Assembly: GCA_034433995.1 (NCBI GenBank)
Contig: DAOTZU010000184.1
Span: 1 to 23,136, forward strand
Source of the DNA: DAOTZU01 sp034433995
GTDB taxonomy: Bacteria; Chloroflexota; Anaerolineae; UBA1429
Length of the DNA: 23,136 nt
Reading direction: 5' to 3'
Under the pieces are notes generated by a model, which worked only from the letters and a program-made list of their open reading frames with translations, searched no databases and had not been told where the DNA came from. Made by a program: the position numbers and the translations under genes. Shown one piece after another: positions 7,101 through 13,743 of this stretch. Within the stretch, counting starts at the first letter, position 1, and every line of letters starts with the position of its first letter.

Positions 7101-7240
7101 GGGGGAGTCGAGAAATGCCCCCGTCGGTTAGAAACCGACGTCTGGGCATGGTAAGCCCGCGCCGCGGGCTTGGCAAGCAGAGCCGTCGGATTCCATCCGA
7201 CGGCGGGCAAGGCCTCTACGCGCATTTTTTCAACAATCTC
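7101..7240 (+). mobile_element. Three-hairpin MITE-like element, copy 2
   Basis: 140 bp, the same length as copy 1 and identical at 131 positions. The three hairpins at 7122-7140, 7153-7171 and 7182-7204 are unchanged; all nine differences lie outside them, mainly near the ends. The terminal inverted repeats are more worn (right end TTTTCAACAATCTC). The flanks GGCAAAGG / GCAAAAGG match at 6 of 8, too weak alone to call a target duplication. It separates two divergent promoters. Confidence 0.82.
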
Positions 7241-7257
7241 GCAAAAGGCGCCGGCCC

Positions 7258-7286
7258 TTGCGATCCGGGCCGGTCCGGGTTATAAT
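7258..7286 (+). promoter_or_regulatory. Promoter of the FAD reductase / amidase operon
   Basis: TTGCGA (7258-7263), 17-base spacer, perfect TATAAT (7281-7286). Transcription would start near 7293, giving a leader of about 95 bases. Confidence 0.7.
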
Positions 7287-7295
7287 CCGCGCAAC

Positions 7296-7311
7296 GCCAA
7301 GCGCGCTTGGC
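7296..7311. promoter_or_regulatory. Perfect 16-bp palindrome at the transcription start (operator candidate)
   Basis: GCCAAGCGCGCTTGGC is fully self-complementary and begins nine bases after TATAAT, a typical repressor position. In RNA it would form a hairpin close to the 5' end, and a second one (GCCCGC 7324-7329 with GCGGGC 7337-7342) follows in the same leader. Either a DNA operator or RNA structure is possible; the regulator is unknown. Confidence 0.5.
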
Positions 7312-7388
7312 CCTGAAAAATCGGCCCGCTGCAGGGGCGGGCAAGAGATCGCCAACTAGCGTTGAGAGGTGTAGGGAAAGGAGTCGCC

Positions 7389-8627
7389 ATGTTTAGGTTC
7401 AACTATCTCATCATCGGCGGGGGCTTGGCCGGAGGTCGGGCGGCCGAAAATATCCGCAAGGTAGATGGCTCCGGCAGCATCGCCCTGGTCACCGAGGAGC
7501 CCCATCCCCCTTACGAGCGTCCGCCCCTCTCCAAGGGCTATCTTTTGGGCCAACAAGGCCTGGATAAGGTGTACCTGAAGGACGAGGCCTTTTACGCCCA
7601 GAACAAAATCGAGCTGCTGCGCGGCGTGCGGGCCACCCAGTTGAACGCCGCCGGCCGCGCCGTGACGCTATCCGATGGCCGGGTCCTTAATTATGACAAG
7701 TTGCTCTTGGCCACCGGCGGCCGGGCGCGGCGGCTGCCCATCCCAGGGGCCAACCTGCCGGGGGTGTTCACTTTGCGCACCATCGCCGATGCCGATGCCC
7801 TGCGCGCCGCCGCCCAACCGGGGGCCAAGGCGCTGGTGGTGGGCGGCAGCTTCATCGGCGCCGAGGTGGCCGCGTCCCTCTGCCGGATGGGGCTCCAGGT
7901 CACCCTGGCCTTTATGGAGCAACGGCTGCTGGAGCGGGTGGCGCCGCCGCCCCTGGGCGCCCAGCTCCATGAGCTTTATGCCCAGCGTGGCGTATCCATA
8001 CTCCCCCAGAGGAGGCCGCAACACATCGCCGGCGACGACAAGGCCCGCGCCGTGACCCTGGATAACGGCGTGACCTTGGAGGTGGACCTGGTGGTGCTGG
8101 GGGTGGGCATCCAACTGGAGACCGAGCTGGCCCACCAGGCCGGCCTGGACCTGGCCCCCGATGGCTCGGTGCTGGTGGATCAATACCTGCGCACCAGCGA
8201 TCCCAATATCTATGCCGCCGGCGATATCGTCGCTTGGCCCGATCCCGGTTCCAACCTGCGCCTGCGGGTGGAACATTGGGATGTAGCCCGCGGCCAAGGG
8301 ATCCGAGCCGGGCGCAACATGGCCGGCGAGGCCAAGCCCTATACCACGCTGCCCTACTTTTTCTCCGACCTATTCGAGCTCAGCCTGGAGGCGTGGGGCA
8401 ATTTGCGCATGTGGGACCAGTTCGTCTTGCGGGGGTCGGTGGAGCGCGGGAGCTGGGCCTTTTTCTATTTCTACCACGGCACCATGATGGGCGCGCTGGC
8501 CGCAGGCCTGCCTGAGGCGGAGCGCAACAAGATCCCTGCCGTGGTCAAAGCGCGTCCGGCCTATGATGCGGTGGCCGCCGCCTTGGCCGACGAGGGCACG
8601 GACCTGGCCACCCTTTTCCTCGCGTGA
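7389..8627 (+). CDS. FAD-dependent ferredoxin/rubredoxin-reductase-type oxidoreductase (AIF family)
   Basis: A 412-residue two-dinucleotide-fold flavoprotein. FAD fold: LIIGGGLAGGRAA (7-19), followed by ERPPLSKGYL, typical of dioxygenase ferredoxin reductases. NAD(P) fold: VVGGSFIGAEVA (150-161). Second FAD motif: YAAGDIV (about 275-281). After RVEHWDVARGQG comes a C-terminal reductase-type domain with many aromatic residues. There is no redox-active Cys pair of the disulfide-reductase type. Such enzymes pass electrons from NAD(P)H to ferredoxin or rubredoxin, but no such partner gene is adjacent. The ATG at 7389 has AAAGGAG five bases upstream; the in-frame extension to 7362 lacks support. 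The amidase gene follows 42 bases later. Confidence 0.9.
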   Translation: MFRFNYLIIGGGLAGGRAAENIRKVDGSGSIALVTEEPHPPYERPPLSKGYLLGQQGLDKVYLKDEAFYAQNKIELLRGVRATQLNAAGRAVTLSDGRVLNYDKLLLATGGRARRLPIPGANLPGVFTLRTIADADALRAAAQPGAKALVVGGSFIGAEVAASLCRMGLQVTLAFMEQRLLERVAPPPLGAQLHELYAQRGVSILPQRRPQHIAGDDKARAVTLDNGVTLEVDLVVLGVGIQLETELAHQAGLDLAPDGSVLVDQYLRTSDPNIYAAGDIVAWPDPGSNLRLRVEHWDVARGQGIRAGRNMAGEAKPYTTLPYFFSDLFELSLEAWGNLRMWDQFVLRGSVERGSWAFFYFYHGTMMGALAAGLPEAERNKIPAVVKARPAYDAVAAALADEGTDLATLFLA

Positions 8628-8669
8628 GGGGAGCGGACCGGCTCGGCGGCAGTGTGAGGAAGGAGCGCC

Positions 8670-9581
8670 ATGCGCCATATCACCCGTGAGGTAGTTTACC
8701 GTTATCACAGCCGTTTCAACGCACCCGCGGCCACCGTGCGCCCCGGGGAAGTGTTCCAAGTGGAGACGGAGCTTTGCTCCGGGCGCTGGCTCAAAACGGT
8801 GGAGGACGTCTGGCGGCCCGAGCTGGGCACCGGCCCCAACCCCACCGTGGTGGTGGCCGTGGAGGGAGCCAGGCCAGGGGATTGCCTGGCCGTGCACATC
8901 CATGATATCGTGCCTGAAGAGGTGGGCTACACCGGTTTTGCGCCGGGCCGCACCCCCTTTCCGGATTGGATCCGTTGGCGGGAATGGGGCATCGTCACCA
9001 AAACGGTGCGCATCCGCGGGGGGTTCGTGGAATGGTCGCCCGAGATCAAGTTGCCCATCGCGCCCATGATCGGCACCCTGGGCACGGCGCCGGCCGAAGA
9101 GATCTGGAGCAACGCCTGGCCGGGCCACCACGGGGGTAACCTGGATGTGCAAGAGGTCTGCCCAGGGGCAACGGTCTATTTGCCGGTGAACGTGGAGGGG
9201 GCGCTGCTCCACATCGGCGATGTCCACGCCATCCAGGGCGACGGCGAGATCAACTGCGGCGGCGGGATCGAGTGTCGCTCCACGGTGACCTTGAGCGTGG
9301 AGCTTGTGCCCCGGCCGCCGCGGATGCAGTGGCCCCGCATCGTCAACGAGAGCCACATCATCGCCATCGGCTGCGCCCGGCCGGCGGAGGACGCCTTTCG
9401 CTTGGCCGTGGAACAGCTCATCTACTGGCTAGTGGATCGTTACGGCTGGGCCGAGACGGAGGCGTTTCTCTTGCTGGGCCAAGTGTTGGAGGCGCGGTGC
9501 ACCCAGTTCGTGGATCCCCTCTACACCTATGTGGCCAAGATCAAGCGCACGTACCTGCCGCCCGGCCCGCCCATGGGATAA
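8670..9581 (+). CDS. Acetamidase/formamidase family protein
   Basis: A 303-residue FmdA/AmdA-family protein. Visible family marks are VEGARPGDCLAVHIHDI (64-80), GHHGGNLD (152-159), GALLHIGDVHAIQGDGEI (177-194) and the C-terminal helical region after IAIGCARPAEDAF. The conserved Asp184, His186 and Glu193 in the third motif are likely active-site or metal-site residues. Members hydrolyse formamide or acetamide to ammonia and the acid; some act on other amides, so the substrate is open. The ATG has AGGAAGGAG upstream. It lies 42 bases behind the FAD reductase gene and probably shares its promoter. The stop faces the HAD gene across three bases. Confidence 0.9.
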   Translation: MRHITREVVYRYHSRFNAPAATVRPGEVFQVETELCSGRWLKTVEDVWRPELGTGPNPTVVVAVEGARPGDCLAVHIHDIVPEEVGYTGFAPGRTPFPDWIRWREWGIVTKTVRIRGGFVEWSPEIKLPIAPMIGTLGTAPAEEIWSNAWPGHHGGNLDVQEVCPGATVYLPVNVEGALLHIGDVHAIQGDGEINCGGGIECRSTVTLSVELVPRPPRMQWPRIVNESHIIAIGCARPAEDAFRLAVEQLIYWLVDRYGWAETEAFLLLGQVLEARCTQFVDPLYTYVAKIKRTYLPPGPPMG

Positions 9582-9584
9582 AAA

Positions 9585-10319
9585 TTATTCCACGATCTCG
9601 ATACCAAAGAAGGGCAAGAGGTCGGAGAAACGGCGCAACGTCACCACCAGCTCGGGGCGCTTGAGCTCCTGCAGCTCCGCCTTCCAGGTGCGCTCGTGGG
9701 GCACCCAGATGGCCCCCATCCCCGCCTCGATGGCCGGGTTGATATCGGATTTGGGGCTATTCCCCACCACCCAGGTGCAAGAGAGCTCCAGGTCGCGCTC
9801 CGCCGCGATGCGGCGATAGGTGGGCGCGTCCTTTTCGCCGACGATGTAATGGGCCTCAAACAAATGGCCCAGGCCCGAACGCGCGATCTTGTCGCGCTGC
9901 ACCGCCTCGCTACCCTTGGTCACCAAGATCAGTCGGCTGGTGGGCTTCAGGGCGCGGAGGGTCTCCTCCACGCCGGCGATGAGCACCATGGGCGGCGAGA
10001 GGACCAGCTCGCCAAAGGAGCGCGCCTTGGCCAAGAGGTCCGGCTCCGGCGAGCGCCCCCGCTGGCGCAACAAGCGCTCGCACGTCCATCCCAGGGCCTC
10101 CACATAACCTTCCGGGCCGTATCCATAGCTGGCCACTGCCTCCATCTCGCAGCGATCCAGCATCGCAGCAGTGATCTCGGGTTCGTATCCCTGGGCCTGC
10201 ATCCATGCTTGGAAGTGGGCCCGGCAGCTCAGATAAAAGACATTGTTCTCCCAGAGGGTGTCATCGGCATCCACCAGGAGAGCCCGCTCCGGGCACGGGG
10301 CATAGGACCGCATACCCAT
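9585..10319 (-). CDS. HAD-superfamily hydrolase
   Basis: A 244-residue haloacid dehalogenase-like phosphatase. All four motifs are present: nucleophile Asp17 and Asp19 in LLVDADDTLW, Thr134-Lys135 in LILVTKG, Lys163 in VGEKD, and GNSPKSDINPA (186-196) with acidic Asp192. A helical C1-type cap lies at about 25-110. These enzymes usually dephosphorylate small metabolites; the substrate cannot be named. The ATG at 10319 has GAGGAGAAGGTGA upstream. The gene has its own promoter and is convergent with the amidase gene. Confidence 0.9.
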   Translation of the reverse strand: MGMRSYAPCPERALLVDADDTLWENNVFYLSCRAHFQAWMQAQGYEPEITAAMLDRCEMEAVASYGYGPEGYVEALGWTCERLLRQRGRSPEPDLLAKARSFGELVLSPPMVLIAGVEETLRALKPTSRLILVTKGSEAVQRDKIARSGLGHLFEAHYIVGEKDAPTYRRIAAERDLELSCTWVVGNSPKSDINPAIEAGMGAIWVPHERTWKAELQELKRPELVVTLRRFSDLLPFFGIEIVE

Positions 10320-10351
10320 TCACCTTCTCCTCGTCCCACATGATGGGCGAA

Positions 10352-10380
10352 ATTGTACATGATCCAGGGCCAGACGCCAA
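10352..10380 (-). promoter_or_regulatory. Promoter of the HAD hydrolase gene
   Basis: On the minus strand, TTGGCG (10375-10380), 17-base spacer, TACAAT (10352-10357), about 30 bases before the start codon. Confidence 0.55.
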
Positions 10381-10454
10381 ACGGGCCTTGCGTGCAACGG
10401 CCGCGCCCATTTGGCCAAGATGGCCTCTGCGATGGCCCTTGCCGTGCCCCTTTT

Positions 10455-11582
10455 CTAGGTCCACTCTCGCGAGTCCGGCACCTCCAGCCAGCGGCCGCCC
10501 TCCAGGATGGAGCGCTGGCTGACCAGCCCCGGCAGGGTCATATCCAGCGCCTCGTGGATGCCGATGGGCACGGGCTTTTCGCCGCGGATGGCGGCGATGA
10601 AATCCACCAACTCAAAAAAGTCGCCGCCGCCATGGCCCGATTGCCGCGCCTCGGCCTCCAAGCGCCGATAATCCTCCGGCAGGCGATCTTCGAGATCGGC
10701 CAGGTCCAACCAGGTGTGGGCGTCGGGCGCCAGGGCGCGCAGCCAGATGCGATGGCGCTCGCCAGGTGCCCGGGCCGATTCGTAACAGCCATCGGTGCCC
10801 TGCAACTGAAAATTGGACATGGCGTGGGGCCGGTCGGAGAGCATGTCCACCCTGATCTTGACCAGGCCGCCGCTCTTCATCTTGGCCAGCATCACGCAGG
10901 AATCCTCGTTCTCGTAAAAATCTCCACGGGGATCGCGGTAATGATGACCGCTGCCGGCGCAACAGACGGCCACCACCCGGTCGCCAGGGATGGCCGTGGT
11001 GAACCATTGGAGGATGGGGCCCAGGCTATGGGTGGGATAGGTGATGCCATTGATCCCCGTCTGCCACTTGCGCCGCCAGCGGGTGATCTCGTTCAATCCC
11101 TTGAGCTCGTGGATATATTCTCCCTCGGCGTAATAGGGCGTGCCCAAGAAACCTTGGCGCACCAGCTCGCGCACCAGGACATTCGTTTTCAGATAATTCT
11201 GGTTCTCCGCCAGCATATAGATTCCCCGGCTGCGGCGACAGGCGGCCACCAATTGGCGACATTCCTCGATGGAGACGCCGGCGGGTACCTCGCAGAGGAC
11301 GTGGAGGCCCCGCTCCAGAGCGGCGATGGCCTGGGGCACGTGCAGGGGCATGGGCGTACCGATGAGCACCGCGTCCAGCGCGGAGCGGGCCAACATCTCT
11401 TCATACTCAGTATACTGTTCCGCCGCGCCGAGCTGCTGCGCCGCCTGGGGCAAGGCCGCGGCATTAATATCGCACACCGCCTGCACCCGCACCTTATCCT
11501 GGAGATAGGCCAGCGCATGTCGGAAGCTCCCGCCCCGCCCACAAGCGCCCACGATGCCCAGATGGATCTTGGATACTTGCAT
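10455..11582 (-). CDS. Gfo/Idh/MocA-family oxidoreductase
   Basis: A 375-residue protein with an N-terminal Rossmann fold (LGIVGACGRGG, 8-18; acidic strand end in VCDIN) and a C-terminal substrate domain carrying SGHGGGDFFELVDF. Family members oxidise or reduce sugars, inositols or related compounds with NAD(P). The usual E-K-P motif reads CEVPAG (97-102): the lysine, often catalytic, is valine, so this may be a variant subgroup or a different reaction. The ATG at 11582 has GGAGGGAG four bases upstream; the long extension to 11792 runs back into the preceding gene and was rejected. It lies 38 bases after the winged-helix gene on the same strand. Confidence 0.9.
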   Translation of the reverse strand: MQVSKIHLGIVGACGRGGSFRHALAYLQDKVRVQAVCDINAAALPQAAQQLGAAEQYTEYEEMLARSALDAVLIGTPMPLHVPQAIAALERGLHVLCEVPAGVSIEECRQLVAACRRSRGIYMLAENQNYLKTNVLVRELVRQGFLGTPYYAEGEYIHELKGLNEITRWRRKWQTGINGITYPTHSLGPILQWFTTAIPGDRVVAVCCAGSGHHYRDPRGDFYENEDSCVMLAKMKSGGLVKIRVDMLSDRPHAMSNFQLQGTDGCYESARAPGERHRIWLRALAPDAHTWLDLADLEDRLPEDYRRLEAEARQSGHGGGDFFELVDFIAAIRGEKPVPIGIHEALDMTLPGLVSQRSILEGGRWLEVPDSREWT

Positions 11583-11620
11583 AGCACTCCCTCCTATGTG
11601 CGAACGTAGCGCCGCGCAGC

Positions 11621-12580
11621 TCAGACCAGATCCGCCCACTGGAGATAGGGTATGCTGGCCGCGCCCAGCTGTGCCGGCGACTCTACCACGGCAGCCAAAT
11701 AGTGTTGCCGCCGCAGGCGGTTCTCCAAGGCCCCGGCCAGGCGTCGCTGTTCCTTGAAGCGTCGTTCGGTCAAAGGTTCCCCCAGCAAGCACAGGACCAG
11801 CACCAGGTAGCGCTCGGTGATGAGCAGCACATCGGCCTCCGCCTCCATGAGGCGCCGGGCGTTACGGGCCCGTTTGCGCAGCCGACGGTCGTGGAGCTTG
11901 GCCTCCAGGATGCGGTCGGACCAGCCGCCGGCCTCGCCCTCGGTGGGGCAGCGGAGGGGGCCATCCGGCGTCTTGCGCCAGACCTCGGCGATGCCGCAAT
12001 CGGCCGGCAGGCCAAAGAGATCGTTGTAGTAGGAGATGAACCCCTCCTCAGCCTCACGTTGGCCGCGGACGCCGGCCAGGTCGGCCAGGAACAGATCTCG
12101 CAAGGGATAGGTGAAATGCCAAACCTCCCCTGCTGCCGCCTCCTCCGGCGGGCAGGTGCTCCCCAGCCGCCGCACGAACCATGCCCGCCCCTCCGGTTGG
12201 GCCAGCAGGGGCACAATGTACCGCGCCTGCCAGCTCCGGGCGGAACGGTTCAGCTCCCAAGTAAGGCCACCCTGAGGTTGAAAAACGGCCGGCCGAGCCG
12301 GCTCGGCCGGCAACACGGTGATAGCCTCTTCCGTGGCGGCCTCGGCGGCCAACGCGGGGGCATCCTGGGGCGGCGCGGCGTCCTGGCCGGGCAGGGCAAA
12401 AAAGACCCAGGCGCGCCCGCGACGTTCGCCCCGCACCGCCCCTTGCGCCAGCAATTTGCGGGTGGCGCGATAGACGCTGGCGTGCCAACGCAGGCCTAAC
12501 ACATCCAACAGTTCGCGGCTGCCGGCCCCCTGGGGGGCGATGGCGCGGAGATGCGCAAGGACACGTTCTGCCTGGGTCAC
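11621..12580 (-). CDS. Winged-helix protein with an uncharacterised C-terminal domain
   Basis: A 319-residue protein I do not recognise as a whole. Residues 1-62 fit a winged helix-turn-helix DNA-binding domain (helix ELLDVLGLRWHASVYRATRKLL, then a basic wing GERRGRAWVF). An Ala/Pro-rich linker covers about 63-105. The 106-319 part is basic and helical, including a run RDRRLRKRARNARRL-like near 231-245, a hydrophobic VLLITERYLVLVLCLL stretch and an Arg-rich helix near 273-291. TPD (204-206) with EAK (226-228) has the spacing of a PD-(D/E)XK nuclease site, but this could be chance. The GTG start at 12580 has AAAGGAGG seven bases upstream; the longer frame to 12862 reads through repeat copy 3 and is not real. 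A near-consensus promoter drives it, and the Gfo/Idh/MocA gene follows. It could be a regulator or a DNA-processing enzyme. Confidence 0.75.
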   Translation of the reverse strand: MTQAERVLAHLRAIAPQGAGSRELLDVLGLRWHASVYRATRKLLAQGAVRGERRGRAWVFFALPGQDAAPPQDAPALAAEAATEEAITVLPAEPARPAVFQPQGGLTWELNRSARSWQARYIVPLLAQPEGRAWFVRRLGSTCPPEEAAAGEVWHFTYPLRDLFLADLAGVRGQREAEEGFISYYNDLFGLPADCGIAEVWRKTPDGPLRCPTEGEAGGWSDRILEAKLHDRRLRKRARNARRLMEAEADVLLITERYLVLVLCLLGEPLTERRFKEQRRLAGALENRLRRQHYLAAVVESPAQLGAASIPYLQWADLV

Positions 12581-12643
12581 GGCTCGCCCTCCTTTCGTCC
12601 TGGGAAACTCGCGGTCTTTTAAACCCCAAAAGATTTGAGCTCT

Positions 12644-12672
12644 ATTGTAAAGCACAGGGAAGCACCTGTCAA
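12644..12672 (-). promoter_or_regulatory. Near-consensus promoter of the winged-helix gene
   Basis: On the minus strand, TTGACA (12667-12672), 17-base spacer, TACAAT (12644-12649). The -35 box abuts the worn left end of repeat copy 3. Confidence 0.8.
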
Positions 12673-12673
12673 C

Positions 12674-12812
12674 GGGATTCGGTTGATAGACAATGTGGAG
12701 AGCCATGCCCGCCGTCGGATAGAATCCGACGGCTCTGCCCAAGCCCGCGTTGCGGGCTGACCATCCACAGACGTCGGTTCCCAACCGATGGGAGCATGTT
12801 CTCAACACCCTC
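12674..12812 (-). mobile_element. Three-hairpin MITE-like element, copy 3 (inverted)
   Basis: The same element on the minus strand. Its 5' end (12799-12812) reads GAGGGTGTTGAGAA on the minus strand, matching copy 1 at 13 of 14. The hairpins follow in the same order, but their loops are GGG, AAC and TCT instead of AGA, GCC and TCC. The 7-bp core stem of the second and the 10-bp stem of the third are intact, and the first has one mismatch. The 3' end is worn, so the left boundary is approximate, and no target duplication is seen. It lies between two divergent promoters. Confidence 0.8.
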
Positions 12813-12855
12813 TTGTTGCTCGCCAGGCCAGTGAGGCGATACGCGCAAGGGTGCA

Positions 12856-12884
12856 TTGACAAGTGCCAGCGGCGCGCCTACAAT
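12856..12884 (+). promoter_or_regulatory. Near-consensus promoter of the AhpD-like gene
   Basis: TTGACA (12856-12861), 17-base spacer, TACAAT (12879-12884). It is the same pair of boxes as the divergent promoter on the other side of repeat copy 3. Confidence 0.8.
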
Positions 12885-12917
12885 GGATACATCTCTAACG
12901 GTGGAGGTCTGGGCAGG

Positions 12918-13619
12918 ATGAGCAAGCGGGGTTGGTTGGCGCTGTGCGGTGTGGTCGCGGGAACCATCGGGGCCTATGGCTTGGCGCGGGCCTATCGCCG
13001 GGCGAGGGCCACATGTCCCCCCTTCCGCCGCCGGGTGTATGCCCATCCGCGCGCCGTGGTTGCGGCCTTTGGCCGGCTTTGGCGGCAGCCGGAGCGGCTG
13101 GCCTCGTTGTACGCGAATGACCAGCTCACCCCTTCTTTCCTCGCCAAACTCGCCCTGGCAGTGGCGGGGGCCCACGGCGCGCCTGCCGGAAGCGGCCCCC
13201 TGGCCCGTTACGCCCAAAACCAAGGGTTATCCCCAGAACAGATCGCCTCTTTGGTGCGCGGCGAGATGGCCTATGCCACCGTCGAGGAGGCGGCGGCCCT
13301 GTATTTCGCCCGACGTTGGGCCGAAGAGGAGGGACAGGTGGAGGCTGAACTCTTCCAACGCCTGGAAGAGACCTACGGCCCCCGCACCGCCCGCGACGTG
13401 CTCACCGCCCTGGAACTCATCACCTTCGTCCACCGAGTGGGCAATACGGCCGATGCCTTGGTGAGCCGCCTCTTGGGGCAACCCTCGCCCCAGAGCACCT
13501 TGGCCGAGGAGCTGGCCGTCTTGGCCGTGGCCCTCTTGGGAATCGCGCCGCTATTCCCCATCCTCTTGTTGCGCGCCGCCCGGCCCGCTGGGTGCCCCCT
13601 CCTGCGCCACGGGCACTAG
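12918..13619 (+). CDS. Membrane-anchored AhpD/carboxymuconolactone-decarboxylase-like protein
   Basis: A 233-residue protein. An N-terminal hydrophobic helix (about 6-23) and a C-terminal one (about 199-219, VLAVALLGIAPLFPILLL) suggest membrane attachment at both ends. The middle (about 60-187) resembles the all-helical AhpD/CMD fold: LSPEQIASLVRGEMAYATVEEAAALYFARRW-type helices, then RDVLTALELITFVHRVGNTADAL, where V/F-N-R-x-x-D-A-L-type endings are common. The Cys-x-x-Cys redox pair of true AhpD is absent, so peroxidase-partner activity is unlikely. The ATG at 12918 has GGAGG ten bases upstream. The fold assignment is moderate and the function unknown. Confidence 0.7.
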   Translation: MSKRGWLALCGVVAGTIGAYGLARAYRRARATCPPFRRRVYAHPRAVVAAFGRLWRQPERLASLYANDQLTPSFLAKLALAVAGAHGAPAGSGPLARYAQNQGLSPEQIASLVRGEMAYATVEEAAALYFARRWAEEEGQVEAELFQRLEETYGPRTARDVLTALELITFVHRVGNTADALVSRLLGQPSPQSTLAEELAVLAVALLGIAPLFPILLLRAARPAGCPLLRHGH

Positions 13620-13701
13620 GCCCACGCTTTCTGCCCGCGAGCCAGCCTCCGCCCATCCCATGAGACCTTGCAACTTGCCTCTGCCCTGGGCTTGGAAGCT
13701 T

Positions 13702-13729
13702 GCTGATGGCTAAACGCTGACCGCTAAAA
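13702..13729. repeat. Four-unit 7-bp tandem repeat
   Basis: GCTGATG, GCTAAAC, GCTGACC and GCTAAAA follow each other, each starting with GCT. They lie in the 124-base gap upstream of the beta-propeller gene. No clear promoter was found in this gap. Confidence 0.5.
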
Positions 13730-13743
13730 TCCCGGAGGTGCCG

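Noticed and set aside
11583..11792. N-terminal extension of the Gfo/Idh/MocA gene
   Set aside because: It overlaps the 3' end of the preceding gene, and the Rossmann fold begins right after the ATG at 11582, which has GGAGGGAG upstream.
12581..12862. N-terminal extension of the winged-helix gene
   Set aside because: It reads through the promoter and repeat copy 3; the GTG at 12580 has a strong ribosome site.
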